Shown here in pieces: positions 1-7,589 of a stretch of DNA of 64,000 nt. Each line of letters opens with the position of its first letter. Position 1 is the stretch's first letter. Origin of the DNA: Achromobacter sp. MFA1 R4 (lineage in GTDB: Bacteria; Pseudomonadota; Gammaproteobacteria; Burkholderiales; Burkholderiaceae_B); assembly GCF_900156745.1 (NCBI RefSeq), contig NZ_LT707065.1, positions 4,712,001 through 4,776,000 of the forward strand. The letters are read 5' to 3'. Under the pieces are notes generated by a model. It did not search any database and had not been told where the DNA came from. It was given only the letters and a program-made list of their open reading frames with translations. The position numbers and the translations under genes are program-made.

Positions 1-1061
1 AGCGCAGTGGCTGGCGCTGGAACACCTCCAAGGCCTTCCTGCGTCCGGTGCGCAGGCGCCCGAACCTGCACGTCATGACTGGCGCGCTGGCCGAACAGCT
101 TGAATTCGATGCCAAGCGCTGCGTCGGCGTGCGCGTCAACCGCGGCGGCCGCGCCACGTCGCTGCGCGCGCGGCGCGAGGTCGTGCTGGCCGCCGGCGCG
201 GTGAACTCGCCGCACCTGCTCGAAGTCTCGGGCATCGGCGAGCCCGCGCGCCTGCGCGAAAGCGGCATCACCTTGCGCCACGCCTTGCCGGGCGTGGGGG
301 AGAATCTGCAGGACCACCTGCAATTGCGCGTCATCATCAAGGTGAACGGCGTCAAGACGCTGAACCGCATCACGTCCACGTGGCTGGGCCGGGCGGGCAT
401 CGGACTGGAATACCTCGTAAGCCGCAGCGGCCCCATGAGCATGGCGCCATCGCAGTTGGGCGCATTCGCCAAATCCGATCCTGGCCAGGACCGCGCCAAC
501 GTCGAATTCCACGTGCAGCCGCTGTCATTGGGCGCATTCGGCGAGCCCCTGCATGGTTTCGACGCCTTCACCGCCAGCGTGTGCAACCTGCGCCCGACTT
601 CGCGCGGCAGCGTCCATGCGCAAGGGCCCGCGGGCCAGCAGGGCAGCGAAGCACCCGTCATCCGCCCCAACTACTTGAGCACCGAAGAAGACCTGCGCGT
701 CGCGGCCGACTCCATCCGCCTGGTGCGCCGCATCGCCGCCGCGCCGGCCCTGCAGCGCTACCAGCCGCAGGAGTGGCTGCCGGGCCCGGCCTTCCAGACC
801 GAAGCTGAACTACGCCAGGCGGCCGGCAAGATCGGCACCACCATCTTCCATCCCGTCGGCACCTGCGCCATGGGACGGGACCCGGACGGCGGGGCCGTGG
901 TGGACGCGCGGCTGCGGGTCCACGGCCTGCAGGGGCTGCGCATCGCCGACGCGTCGATCATGCCGCTGATCACGTCGGGGAACACGAACTCCCCGACGAT
1001 CATGATCGCGGAGCGGGCGGCGGAGATGATTGGGGAAGAGGGGGGAATGGGGCGGGGTTAA
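1..1061 (+). CDS. GMC-family FAD oxidoreductase, C-terminal part (5' end outside window)
   Basis: The frame is open from the first bases of the window and matches GMC oxidoreductases (choline or alcohol dehydrogenase-like) there, so the start lies upstream. Seen: the second GMC signature ([15 protein letters not shown]) at about residues 65-80 of the visible part, the active-site HPVGTCAMG segment with its conserved His near the C-terminus, and the closing [14 protein letters not shown] helix that contacts FAD. These enzymes oxidise alcohols or related substrates with FAD, usually in the cytoplasm. The N-terminal FAD-binding GxGxxG segment is not in the window, and the substrate cannot be deduced. 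It is convergent with the AT-rich immunity block that follows. Confidence 0.93.
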   Translation, partial: RSGWRWNTSKAFLRPVRRRPNLHVMTGALAEQLEFDAKRCVGVRVNRGGRATSLRARREVVLAAGAVNSPHLLEVSGIGEPARLRESGITLRHALPGVGENLQDHLQLRVIIKVNGVKTLNRITSTWLGRAGIGLEYLVSRSGPMSMAPSQLGAFAKSDPGQDRANVEFHVQPLSLGAFGEPLHGFDAFTASVCNLRPTSRGSVHAQGPAGQQGSEAPVIRPNYLSTEEDLRVAADSIRLVRRIAAAPALQRYQPQEWLPGPAFQTEAELRQAAGKIGTTIFHPVGTCAMGRDPDGGAVVDARLRVHGLQGLRIADASIMPLITSGNTNSPTIMIAERAAEMIGEEGGMGRG

Positions 1062-1117
1062 TGCGGTAATTCCTGCTATGTGGAGCGTCCGCGTCGTGAT
1101 GAGGTTGACCTTTTCAT

Positions 1118-1136
1118 CGCTCAGGCTGCCTGAGCG
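1118..1136. terminator. perfect 8-bp hairpin between convergent genes
   Basis: CGCTCAGG and CCTGAGCG are exact inverted repeats around a 3-base loop. The hairpin lies between the end of the GMC gene and the end of the minus-strand unknown gene. No run of T follows on either strand, so intrinsic termination is only a possibility. Confidence 0.35.
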
Positions 1137-1196
1137 GCTAGGGCGCGCTTGGGTAACAGGGGGGCAGGGAGCAGGGAGCATGATCAGCGTCAATGC

Positions 1197-1724
1197 TCAT
1201 GGCGTCGTCGGGATGGCGTAGATGCGGACCAATTCCTCTCCGCAGGCATCGTCAAAAAATCTGCTTTCATAGAAATCAAAGCTTGAAAGCACGCCCGCGT
1301 CATGGAAAGCGTTCTTGATCAAATCCATTTCATAAGATGCTTTCATGCCGCGTTTGCCAAACAACGTAGATAAAAATCGGACTCCCTCGGTACCCGGAAA
1401 TACAAAAATTTTCGGAACGACAAACGAATTTTCTTCAAAATCATCAAACCCATCAAAGCTGAGGCCAAGCAAAGTTTTGCGATCTGACTTTCCTCTGTCT
1501 TTTCGTCTGGTATGTACGGTGGCGCATCTCAGAACAAAACAAGCGAGGGAAATGAGAATTTCAAAGGCTTCTTTAGCGGTGTAGGTTGTTTTGAGATGAG
1601 CAACCTTCTTGTACCTCGATACTATTGGAAATTCCTCATAGCTTTCGTATGAGTAGTCAAAGACATTCAAGTCGTTATAAGGCTCATCCCTGATCAGTTT
1701 CGTAAAAATATCCGATAACTTCAT
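1197..1724 (-). CDS. hypothetical protein, AT-rich, last gene of the Rhs/immunity block
   Basis: This 175-residue protein is not recognised. It is soluble-looking, with no signal peptide or membrane segment, and rich in Phe, Asp and Lys. The DNA is clearly more AT-rich than the surrounding chromosome and similar to the adjacent immunity genes. It is the most distal gene on the same strand as VgrG, Rhs, Imm50 and Imm53, 79 bases after Imm53. Position, size and composition suggest an immunity protein for a toxin whose tip may have been replaced, but this is inferred from context only. The ATG start is the only good one. Confidence 0.7.
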   Translation of the reverse strand: MKLSDIFTKLIRDEPYNDLNVFDYSYESYEEFPIVSRYKKVAHLKTTYTAKEAFEILISLACFVLRCATVHTRRKDRGKSDRKTLLGLSFDGFDDFEENSFVVPKIFVFPGTEGVRFLSTLFGKRGMKASYEMDLIKNAFHDAGVLSSFDFYESRFFDDACGEELVRIYAIPTTP

Positions 1725-1803
1725 TGCGGCCTGCCTGGGAGTTACTGCTTTTTGCGTCGGATTGGGTCGTCTGTTCCTACCGCTTCGGCAATTTATTGCA
1801 AAC

Positions 1804-2091
1804 TCACGTTTTTTCCTCTTTGATCCATTCCACGGCGAGCGACAAGATTTCGCTTAAGTTCGCCGCGCCTCCAAACGCCTCGAATACCGTGTCGGACGCA
1901 TTCACGATCACCCAGTCAGTTTCGCATCGCTCAATATTGATGTTGAAGGGGATATGGCTGGTAGTGCCGGTAATTTTCACCTTCCAACCGGGGTTGTCGA
2001 TGTTGGTTATTTCGATGCCAAACGAATGTTCCCAGACATCGTCACATTTGTTGGTATACCAATTCTGTAGGGTTTCAATTAAGTTGGTCAT
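1804..2091 (-). CDS. Imm53-family immunity protein
   Basis: About 95 residues. The N-terminal pattern LxxWYxxxCxxxWEHxxGIxIxxxDNPGW is the hallmark of the Imm53 family, single-domain cytoplasmic immunity proteins linked to polymorphic toxins. The ATG at 2091 is preferred over a GTG two codons upstream because an AAGGG stretch sits at a suitable distance. That ATG overlaps the TGA of the preceding short frame (ATGA), which suggests translational coupling. The partner toxin is not obvious: the adjacent Rhs tip is already followed directly by an Imm50 gene. Imm53 may be a leftover from an earlier toxin tip or protect against a rival. DNA is AT-rich like its neighbours. Confidence 0.85.
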   Translation of the reverse strand: MTNLIETLQNWYTNKCDDVWEHSFGIEITNIDNPGWKVKITGTTSHIPFNINIERCETDWVIVNASDTVFEAFGGAANLSEILSLAVEWIKEEKT

Positions 2092-2246
2092 CTGCACAAG
2101 CCCTTGCGTTTAGCGATCTCGCATCGGTCAACTGCTGCCGCTAGGCCAACAGCGAACTCGAGTGCTTCCAACTCGCTAATGTGAATAGGACTATTCAGGA
2201 TCCGTGCATGTGGAAGCGAATGCCAGGGAACGGGCAGCCCTATCCG
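2088..2246 (-). pseudogene. 52-codon open frame without ATG/GTG, probable gene remnant
   Basis: Between Imm50 and Imm53 on the minus strand a frame stays open from just after two consecutive TAA triplets (2247-2252) to a TGA at 2088-2090. It encodes a plausible peptide (for example PWHSLPHARILNSP, then a helix-like ELEALEFAVGLAAAVDRCEIAKRK). It has no ATG or GTG; the only conventional alternative is an internal TTG. It starts inside the end of Imm50 in another frame and its stop overlaps the Imm53 start. Most likely it is the 3' remnant of a former immunity or toxin-tip gene. I do not recognise its family. Confidence 0.45.
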
Positions 2247-2626
2247 TTATTAAGATAGGCGGAAATCTTACATATCCACGCTGACTTCCCCCTCAGCCTC
2301 GCTTCTGTCTCTCCGTGCAAAACAATTTCGAGGTCGTGGTTGTCACTCGAAGAAATTGCAAAGCTACACTTATTCCCAGTTCCAAATTTACTAAGTTGAA
2401 TAGAGGTTAGAGGGGAAATCGAAAGCTCAACTTGAATTGTGTTGAACTTTGCCCATTTCAAAGGCGGATTATCGGGAAATTCCTGCAAATCCAACGTTAG
2501 TGACGCAGTTGGTCCATTCCAATCCAGCTGCAATTTATGGAGGTTTACCTCAGAAAATGTGGGAAGGTACCCATATATACGGCGTAGTCCTTCGCAATTT
2601 TGCAGGAAAAATTTATCCGAATGCAT
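2240..2626 (-). CDS. Imm50-family immunity protein
   Basis: 128 residues matching the Imm50 pattern: a WNGPTxxLTLDLxEFPDNPPLKW core at about residues 36-59, then FNTIQVEL, a FGTGN segment and a C-terminal IxxISxY-like end. Imm50 proteins neutralise nuclease-type tips of polymorphic toxins in the cytoplasm of the producer. The start is five bases after the Rhs stop codon, so the pair is almost certainly co-transcribed and probably translationally coupled (only an AAAGAAA purine run precedes the ATG). This direct adjacency makes it the cognate immunity gene of the Rhs C-terminal tip. The AT-rich DNA continues from the toxin tip into this gene. Confidence 0.88.
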   Translation of the reverse strand: MHSDKFFLQNCEGLRRIYGYLPTFSEVNLHKLQLDWNGPTASLTLDLQEFPDNPPLKWAKFNTIQVELSISPLTSIQLSKFGTGNKCSFAISSSDNHDLEIVLHGETEARLRGKSAWICKISAYLNNG

Positions 2627-2631
2627 TTTCT

Positions 2632-5600
2632 TTAATAGGGGTAGTGAGAAAAAGTTCCGTCAACCGAACCGGTTCGAGTGTTGCTGATTGGCCTAACGTT
2701 GAAATGCGGGCCCTGATTCCCTATACCTTCGGCGCCGAAATCGTGACCGGCGCCATGATCCTGAATCACAACGACACTGCCATCAGATCGTCGATACTGA
2801 TATTCGCGGGTGAGGACGGGTTTATTTCCGCACATAACTTGGCAGCCTCTGGTAGTCATCGGTACACGAACAATCGAATCAGGTTGCTGTGACATTGGAA
2901 TCCCAGCGTCCCTTTTCGCGTTCCTGAAAGCACCGCTACGACCTGCCAGCCCCAACGGATCAACCCACCCCACCGGGTTATCCGCATACTGGTAAACATT
3001 CAACCCACCCGCAAACCCGATCGGATCCTTCGCAATGAACCGTCCGATCTGCGGATCATAGTACCGATGGCGGTTGTAATGCAGGCCCGTTTCCGGGTCC
3101 AGATACTGCCCCTGGAATCGGATCGGATTACGTATCCCCGCCGCGCGGGCGGTGTCGGTGATGGCCTCTTTGGCCGCGCCCCACGCGTGGTATTGGGCGC
3201 TCCAAACTATCTCGCCTTGCGCGTCGGTCAGCTCCTGGGGTGTGCCAAGGTGATCGCAGTGATACCAGGCCATGGCGTCCACCGGGTCCGGGTCGGGCGA
3301 GGTTGTCCATAGCGGGTCCTGATCGATGTCGTAGGCACCCGAGTAAACAGGTTGCTGATGCAGCAGTACGGGTTTGCGGCTGATTGCCTGAGCCAGCGGG
3401 ACGAAGCTGCCGGGTTCGTAAAGGTAGTGCGTGGTCTGGTCATCGGCGCCTTCCCATGCCAGGGTGTCGCCATCCCAGCCGTAGAGCGTCGTGCTGCAGC
3501 CCATCGCGCGATTCGCGCGCGCTTGGTCTTCCCGGATCTGCGCAGGCGTCATGCCCGGCCGTTCGCGCCAGTGCGCTTCGGATTGCTTGAGCAGGCGGCG
3601 GCCCAGTGCGTCGTACTGGTAGCTCACGTGCAGGCGGTCGTTGCTATAGCTCGTCAGGCGATTGAAGAGATCCCATTCGAAGCGCGAGCGCTGGCCGTTG
3701 TGCAGCTTCTCAACGAGGTTGCCGCGCGCGTCGTAGGTGTAGTGGGTGCCGGCGTATTCGCGCAGCAGGTTGTCCAAGCGCGCCGAGCGCTGGCGGTAGG
3801 TGTAGACGGGGCCGGCCATGCCGAGGGTGCTGGCGTGGGCCGGGTCGCTGGACGGGTCGAGGAGATTGCTTGCCGGATCGAAGGCGAAGGTTTCCTTGCC
3901 GAGGCTGCTGGTGGCCTCCAATAGGCGTCCTACCGGGTCATAGCGGTATGCCAAGGGGCCGCGGCGGCTGTCCTGGATCGCTTCCAACTGCCCGGCCGCA
4001 TCGTAGCGGTAGCCGCGGTGGATCAGGCGCTGCGCGCCCCGCGCGATGCTCTGCGCATTCAGGCGCCCCATCGCGTCCCACGATTGCGTCTGCGCCAGGC
4101 CATTACCTTGCACGCGCGTGGTCTCGCGGTGCAGGTCGTCGCGTTCGATGCTGACGAGTTCATGGTCGTCGAACATCAGGCCGTGGACGTGGCCAGAACC
4201 ATAGGTCAGCACGTTGACGCGATGACCGTCCGGGCGGCGCGTGGCGATGCGCTGGTTCAGCTCGTCGTACTCGTGCTTCCAGACCGCCACGACTGGCTGC
4301 GCCAGGGCCAGATAGTGCTGGTGTTCGCGGATCAGGTTGCCGGCGGCGTCGTGGAACCATTGGAGCCGGCAGGCGGTGTTTTCGGCGAGAATGAGGCGGC
4401 CGTTGCCGTCGTAGGCGTAGCGCTCTGTCTGCGCCTCGACGCGAACCGGCGCCGAGCGTGTCGACGCCTGTGCTGCCGTTTGACCCACCGCCTGCGCTGA
4501 CGGCGCATACGGCCGCGCCAATCGTTGCGTCACACGCCCCAGCGCGTCGAACGTGAATTCGATGACCCGGTCACCATCCTGTGCGGTCAGCAAGGTGCCG
4601 CTGTTCGGATCGTAACGATATCGGGTGGCCAGATCATCGAAGCCTCGCTCCTCCAGCAAGCGCCCGGCCGGGTCATAAGCGAATCTAGCCTGCCGGTCGT
4701 TCTCGTTGGCGAGCGCGGTGAGCCGACCCAGCTTGTCCCATTCGTAGTGCACGGTTCGCCCTGCCGCGTCCCGGCGCTGGGCGAGTAACCCCGCGCCGTT
4801 GTAGGTCCACTGCGTACGCCGGCCCAGCGCGTCAATGTGGGCCAGCAAACGCCCCTCGGCGTCGCGCTCGAAGTATTCGACCGTCTGGTCCGGGTGCGTG
4901 ACGTGGGCCAGGTGCCCCGCCTCGTACCCGTAGTGCGTGACGTTGCCCGCCGCATCGGTGTATTCACGCAACTGGCCGAGTTCGTCATACACCCAGGCGC
5001 TTCGCTTGCCCGAACAATCCGTGTACTGCGTTATCTGGCCCGCGGCGTTGTAGGCCAGCAGCTTCTCTCCACCCCGAGCGTCCCGGATCGCAACGGGATT
5101 GCCTGCCGCGTCATAGGCGTATTCGGTCTTGTTGCCCAGCGGATCGATGGTCTCGGTCAGATAGCCGCGCGGGCTGTAGTCGCGCTGCCACAAGCCGCCT
5201 TCGGCGTCGCGGATCTTGTAGAGCTGGTCCTGGTCGTCGTAGGCGTAATGTTCGGTGCTGCCGTCGGGCCGGATGTGTTTCAGCAGCTTGCCGCGGTCAT
5301 CGTAGTCGTAGCGGTCGATGCTGCCATCAGGATGCACGTGTTGCGTGAGGTTCTTCGCCTCATCGCGATAGAACCACTCCGACAGGCCGTCCGGATGCAC
5401 GATGCGATAGGGATAGCCAAGGATGTCGTAGTAGTACAGCGTCCGGTGGCCCAGCGCATCGGTCACCGTGGTCTGCCGGATCTGGCTTGACCATTCCAGC
5501 CGCAACGCGAAAGTGCCGTCGTCCGCCCATTCGTGGATAGCGCGGGCGTTGGGGCCATCGCCGTCCCATTCCAGGTTGATGCCGCGTTGGGTACGGTCGG

Positions 5601-7503
5601 TGTAGCGGGTCAACAGGTGATGCCAATACTGGTAACGCCATTGCGCGCCATGCGCGTCTTGGGCGAGCGCCAGGTCGCCGGCTTCGCCGTACTCATAACG
5701 CGCCAGTTGCCGCTGGCGCTTGCCATCGGCCATCAGCCAAAGCGCGGCGATGCGGCCGGTTTGGTCGCTTTCCAGGCCGACATGCTGAAGCGCTTCGTCG
5801 TCCTGGTAGGTGACCAGGTCAGAGAGAAGCTGGCGGCCGTGCACCTCGTGTTCGTAGTGCAACGAGACGCGCGCGCCGCCCCGCAGCTCGATATGTATAA
5901 GCCTGAAGCCCGGTCCGTGGCGGCGGTACGTCTCGGTGCGGCGATACCCCTGGGCCAATCGCACCTCGTTGGCCGACGTTCTGACCAGTGTCAGATTTTC
6001 GATCGGGTCGTAATGGGACTGTCCTGGCAGGGGCAACGGATAGTCATGGCTGCGCCCATCTGCGCCGTGGTAGCGCAAGGCATCTGCGTCCAAGGGCCCG
6101 GACACCACATCGAAGCGGGTCGTGAATTCGTTGATCCAGCGCGCGCCTATCGGGCTCGCGTCATAGGCGTTCAGGTCGGAGCGGTACGTGCGCGCCCATC
6201 GCAATTCGAACGGGCCGGGCAGTATCACGTCGGTATGGGTGAGGGTTTCGGCTCCGCGCGCGAATGTGATGCTGTTGCACGAGCCGCAACCGCTGCCCGG
6301 CTTGGGATCCGCCTTGGCCGGGGCCTGGCGCCGGATGGCGTCGGTCTCGGCGCCGCTTGCCTGGCGCGCCGCCTGGCTGGTTTGGTCGGGACGCACGTTG
6401 GCCGAGCGAGAACCCCCCAGACGCTTTCTTGCGGCCATGGCCTGCACAAGCTGCGCGAGCATCCAGCCGATACTCTGCTGGGTCCCCGCGTCCGTCAGCT
6501 TGAGGATCTGCGTCTTGATCTGGGGTGCAAGACGCTTTAACTGCGCGCCGATCTCCAACACATTCAAGCGGAAGGACTCGGACATGACCAGTTGGCCGCC
6601 GCGCCCCGCGCCATCCTTCACGACGCCGGACGCCAGGCTGCCAAGCGCGCTCCACAGATTGGGATGAGTGAACATCCCCAACGTGCTGACCGAGCCGTCG
6701 TTCATCAGCGCCTGCAGTTTCTGGTCGGCTGCCCGATAGTCCTCGGCGGCGCCAAGCTCGCCGTTCGCCAGCCGGATCAGGCCATCGCCCAGGCTATGGA
6801 CGATCCGCTCGCCCGTGTCGGCCGCCGCGGCGAGGATGTCGTTGAGCCGGGCAATCGTGCCTAGAAGAAACGTTTCCAGGTCACCCCTGAAGCTGGCGCT
6901 CAAGTTGTTTTCCAGCGTGGTGATCAGGACCTGGCTCACGCCCGCCATGCCGCGGGTCATCAATTCCTGGCGGGCGCTGTGCAATGCGGCGCGCAGACTG
7001 CTGCGTATCATTCCGTAGCCGACCGCCGCCGGCACGACACCGATCAGGTCGATGCCCAGCCCAACCCAGTCGAGCACCATCACTTCCTGCCGCGTCAGCA
7101 TCTGCGTGACGTCGTTGGCGACGTCAACCAGCGCCATGATGTTGGTGATGACAGGAATCGCGCTGGCGACGTGGGTGAGCCGTTCCAGGGTGATCCAGTT
7201 GTCGCTGATGCTGCGCAGCCAGGCGTCGAACGCAGCCGCGCCTTCCTGGACGTCCCGCACCTCGATGGTGTTGCGCGGCGCGACGACGACGCTTGCCGCC
7301 ACGGCGCCGATCATCAAAAATCGCGCCGCCTGCAAGCCAGTCTTGCCGGCCTCGGAATTGGCGAGGCTGCGCGCTTCGCGCACCGCGTGGTCCCATCCTT
7401 GGGAGATGGTTTGCCATGACGTGCCGATGACGGTGTTCCACTCTTGCGGCGTATAGCTCGCGGGAAGGCGGGAGGTAGTCGGTATGCCGGGAGGAGGGGG
7501 CAT
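2632..7503 (-). CDS. Rhs-family polymorphic toxin with HNH/Endo VII-like C-terminal tip
   Basis: 1623 residues. Residues 1-400 are a helical region with hydrophobic segments near 60-75, 110-130 and 145-165; no PAAR repeat is visible. A DUF6531-type start of the Rhs shell follows near 405 (GCGSCN), then many YD repeats (YDxxGxLxxxxxxDG type) to about 1450. The conserved Rhs core end (GLHYNRHRYYDPQIGRF ... DPLGL) precedes a variable tip of about 104 residues. Rhs shells enclose the toxin and self-cleave near DPxGL. The tip carries GAGHDFGAEG, QGPHFNVRP and a final HYPY, as in tips annotated as HNH/endonuclease VII-fold nucleases; this assignment is from memory of the motif. Base composition drops to AT-rich within the tip, a sign of tip exchange. 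VgrG lies 86 bases upstream and Imm50 5 bases downstream, pointing to type VI delivery. Confidence 0.93.
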   Translation of the reverse strand: MPPPPGIPTTSRLPASYTPQEWNTVIGTSWQTISQGWDHAVREARSLANSEAGKTGLQAARFLMIGAVAASVVVAPRNTIEVRDVQEGAAAFDAWLRSISDNWITLERLTHVASAIPVITNIMALVDVANDVTQMLTRQEVMVLDWVGLGIDLIGVVPAAVGYGMIRSSLRAALHSARQELMTRGMAGVSQVLITTLENNLSASFRGDLETFLLGTIARLNDILAAAADTGERIVHSLGDGLIRLANGELGAAEDYRAADQKLQALMNDGSVSTLGMFTHPNLWSALGSLASGVVKDGAGRGGQLVMSESFRLNVLEIGAQLKRLAPQIKTQILKLTDAGTQQSIGWMLAQLVQAMAARKRLGGSRSANVRPDQTSQAARQASGAETDAIRRQAPAKADPKPGSGCGSCNSITFARGAETLTHTDVILPGPFELRWARTYRSDLNAYDASPIGARWINEFTTRFDVVSGPLDADALRYHGADGRSHDYPLPLPGQSHYDPIENLTLVRTSANEVRLAQGYRRTETYRRHGPGFRLIHIELRGGARVSLHYEHEVHGRQLLSDLVTYQDDEALQHVGLESDQTGRIAALWLMADGKRQRQLARYEYGEAGDLALAQDAHGAQWRYQYWHHLLTRYTDRTQRGINLEWDGDGPNARAIHEWADDGTFALRLEWSSQIRQTTVTDALGHRTLYYYDILGYPYRIVHPDGLSEWFYRDEAKNLTQHVHPDGSIDRYDYDDRGKLLKHIRPDGSTEHYAYDDQDQLYKIRDAEGGLWQRDYSPRGYLTETIDPLGNKTEYAYDAAGNPVAIRDARGGEKLLAYNAAGQITQYTDCSGKRSAWVYDELGQLREYTDAAGNVTHYGYEAGHLAHVTHPDQTVEYFERDAEGRLLAHIDALGRRTQWTYNGAGLLAQRRDAAGRTVHYEWDKLGRLTALANENDRQARFAYDPAGRLLEERGFDDLATRYRYDPNSGTLLTAQDGDRVIEFTFDALGRVTQRLARPYAPSAQAVGQTAAQASTRSAPVRVEAQTERYAYDGNGRLILAENTACRLQWFHDAAGNLIREHQHYLALAQPVVAVWKHEYDELNQRIATRRPDGHRVNVLTYGSGHVHGLMFDDHELVSIERDDLHRETTRVQGNGLAQTQSWDAMGRLNAQSIARGAQRLIHRGYRYDAAGQLEAIQDSRRGPLAYRYDPVGRLLEATSSLGKETFAFDPASNLLDPSSDPAHASTLGMAGPVYTYRQRSARLDNLLREYAGTHYTYDARGNLVEKLHNGQRSRFEWDLFNRLTSYSNDRLHVSYQYDALGRRLLKQSEAHWRERPGMTPAQIREDQARANRAMGCSTTLYGWDGDTLAWEGADDQTTHYLYEPGSFVPLAQAISRKPVLLHQQPVYSGAYDIDQDPLWTTSPDPDPVDAMAWYHCDHLGTPQELTDAQGEIVWSAQYHAWGAAKEAITDTARAAGIRNPIRFQGQYLDPETGLHYNRHRYYDPQIGRFIAKDPIGFAGGLNVYQYADNPVGWVDPLGLAGRSGAFRNAKRDAGIPMSQQPDSIVRVPMTTRGCQVMCGNKPVLTREYQYRRSDGSVVVIQDHGAGHDFGAEGIGNQGPHFNVRPISNTRTGSVDGTFSHYPY

Positions 7504-7589
7504 GAAGAATTTCTCACAAGTGGGCGAAGGGGTTCCGCGACAAGCGCGGGATGCGCTATGGATGGGATGCGTATCGGTGAGGCGCGGCG

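Noticed and set aside
1197..2946. insertion sequence or integrated element explaining the AT-rich patch
   Set aside because: No transposase, integrase or terminal inverted repeats seen; composition change coincides with the Rhs tip and immunity genes instead.
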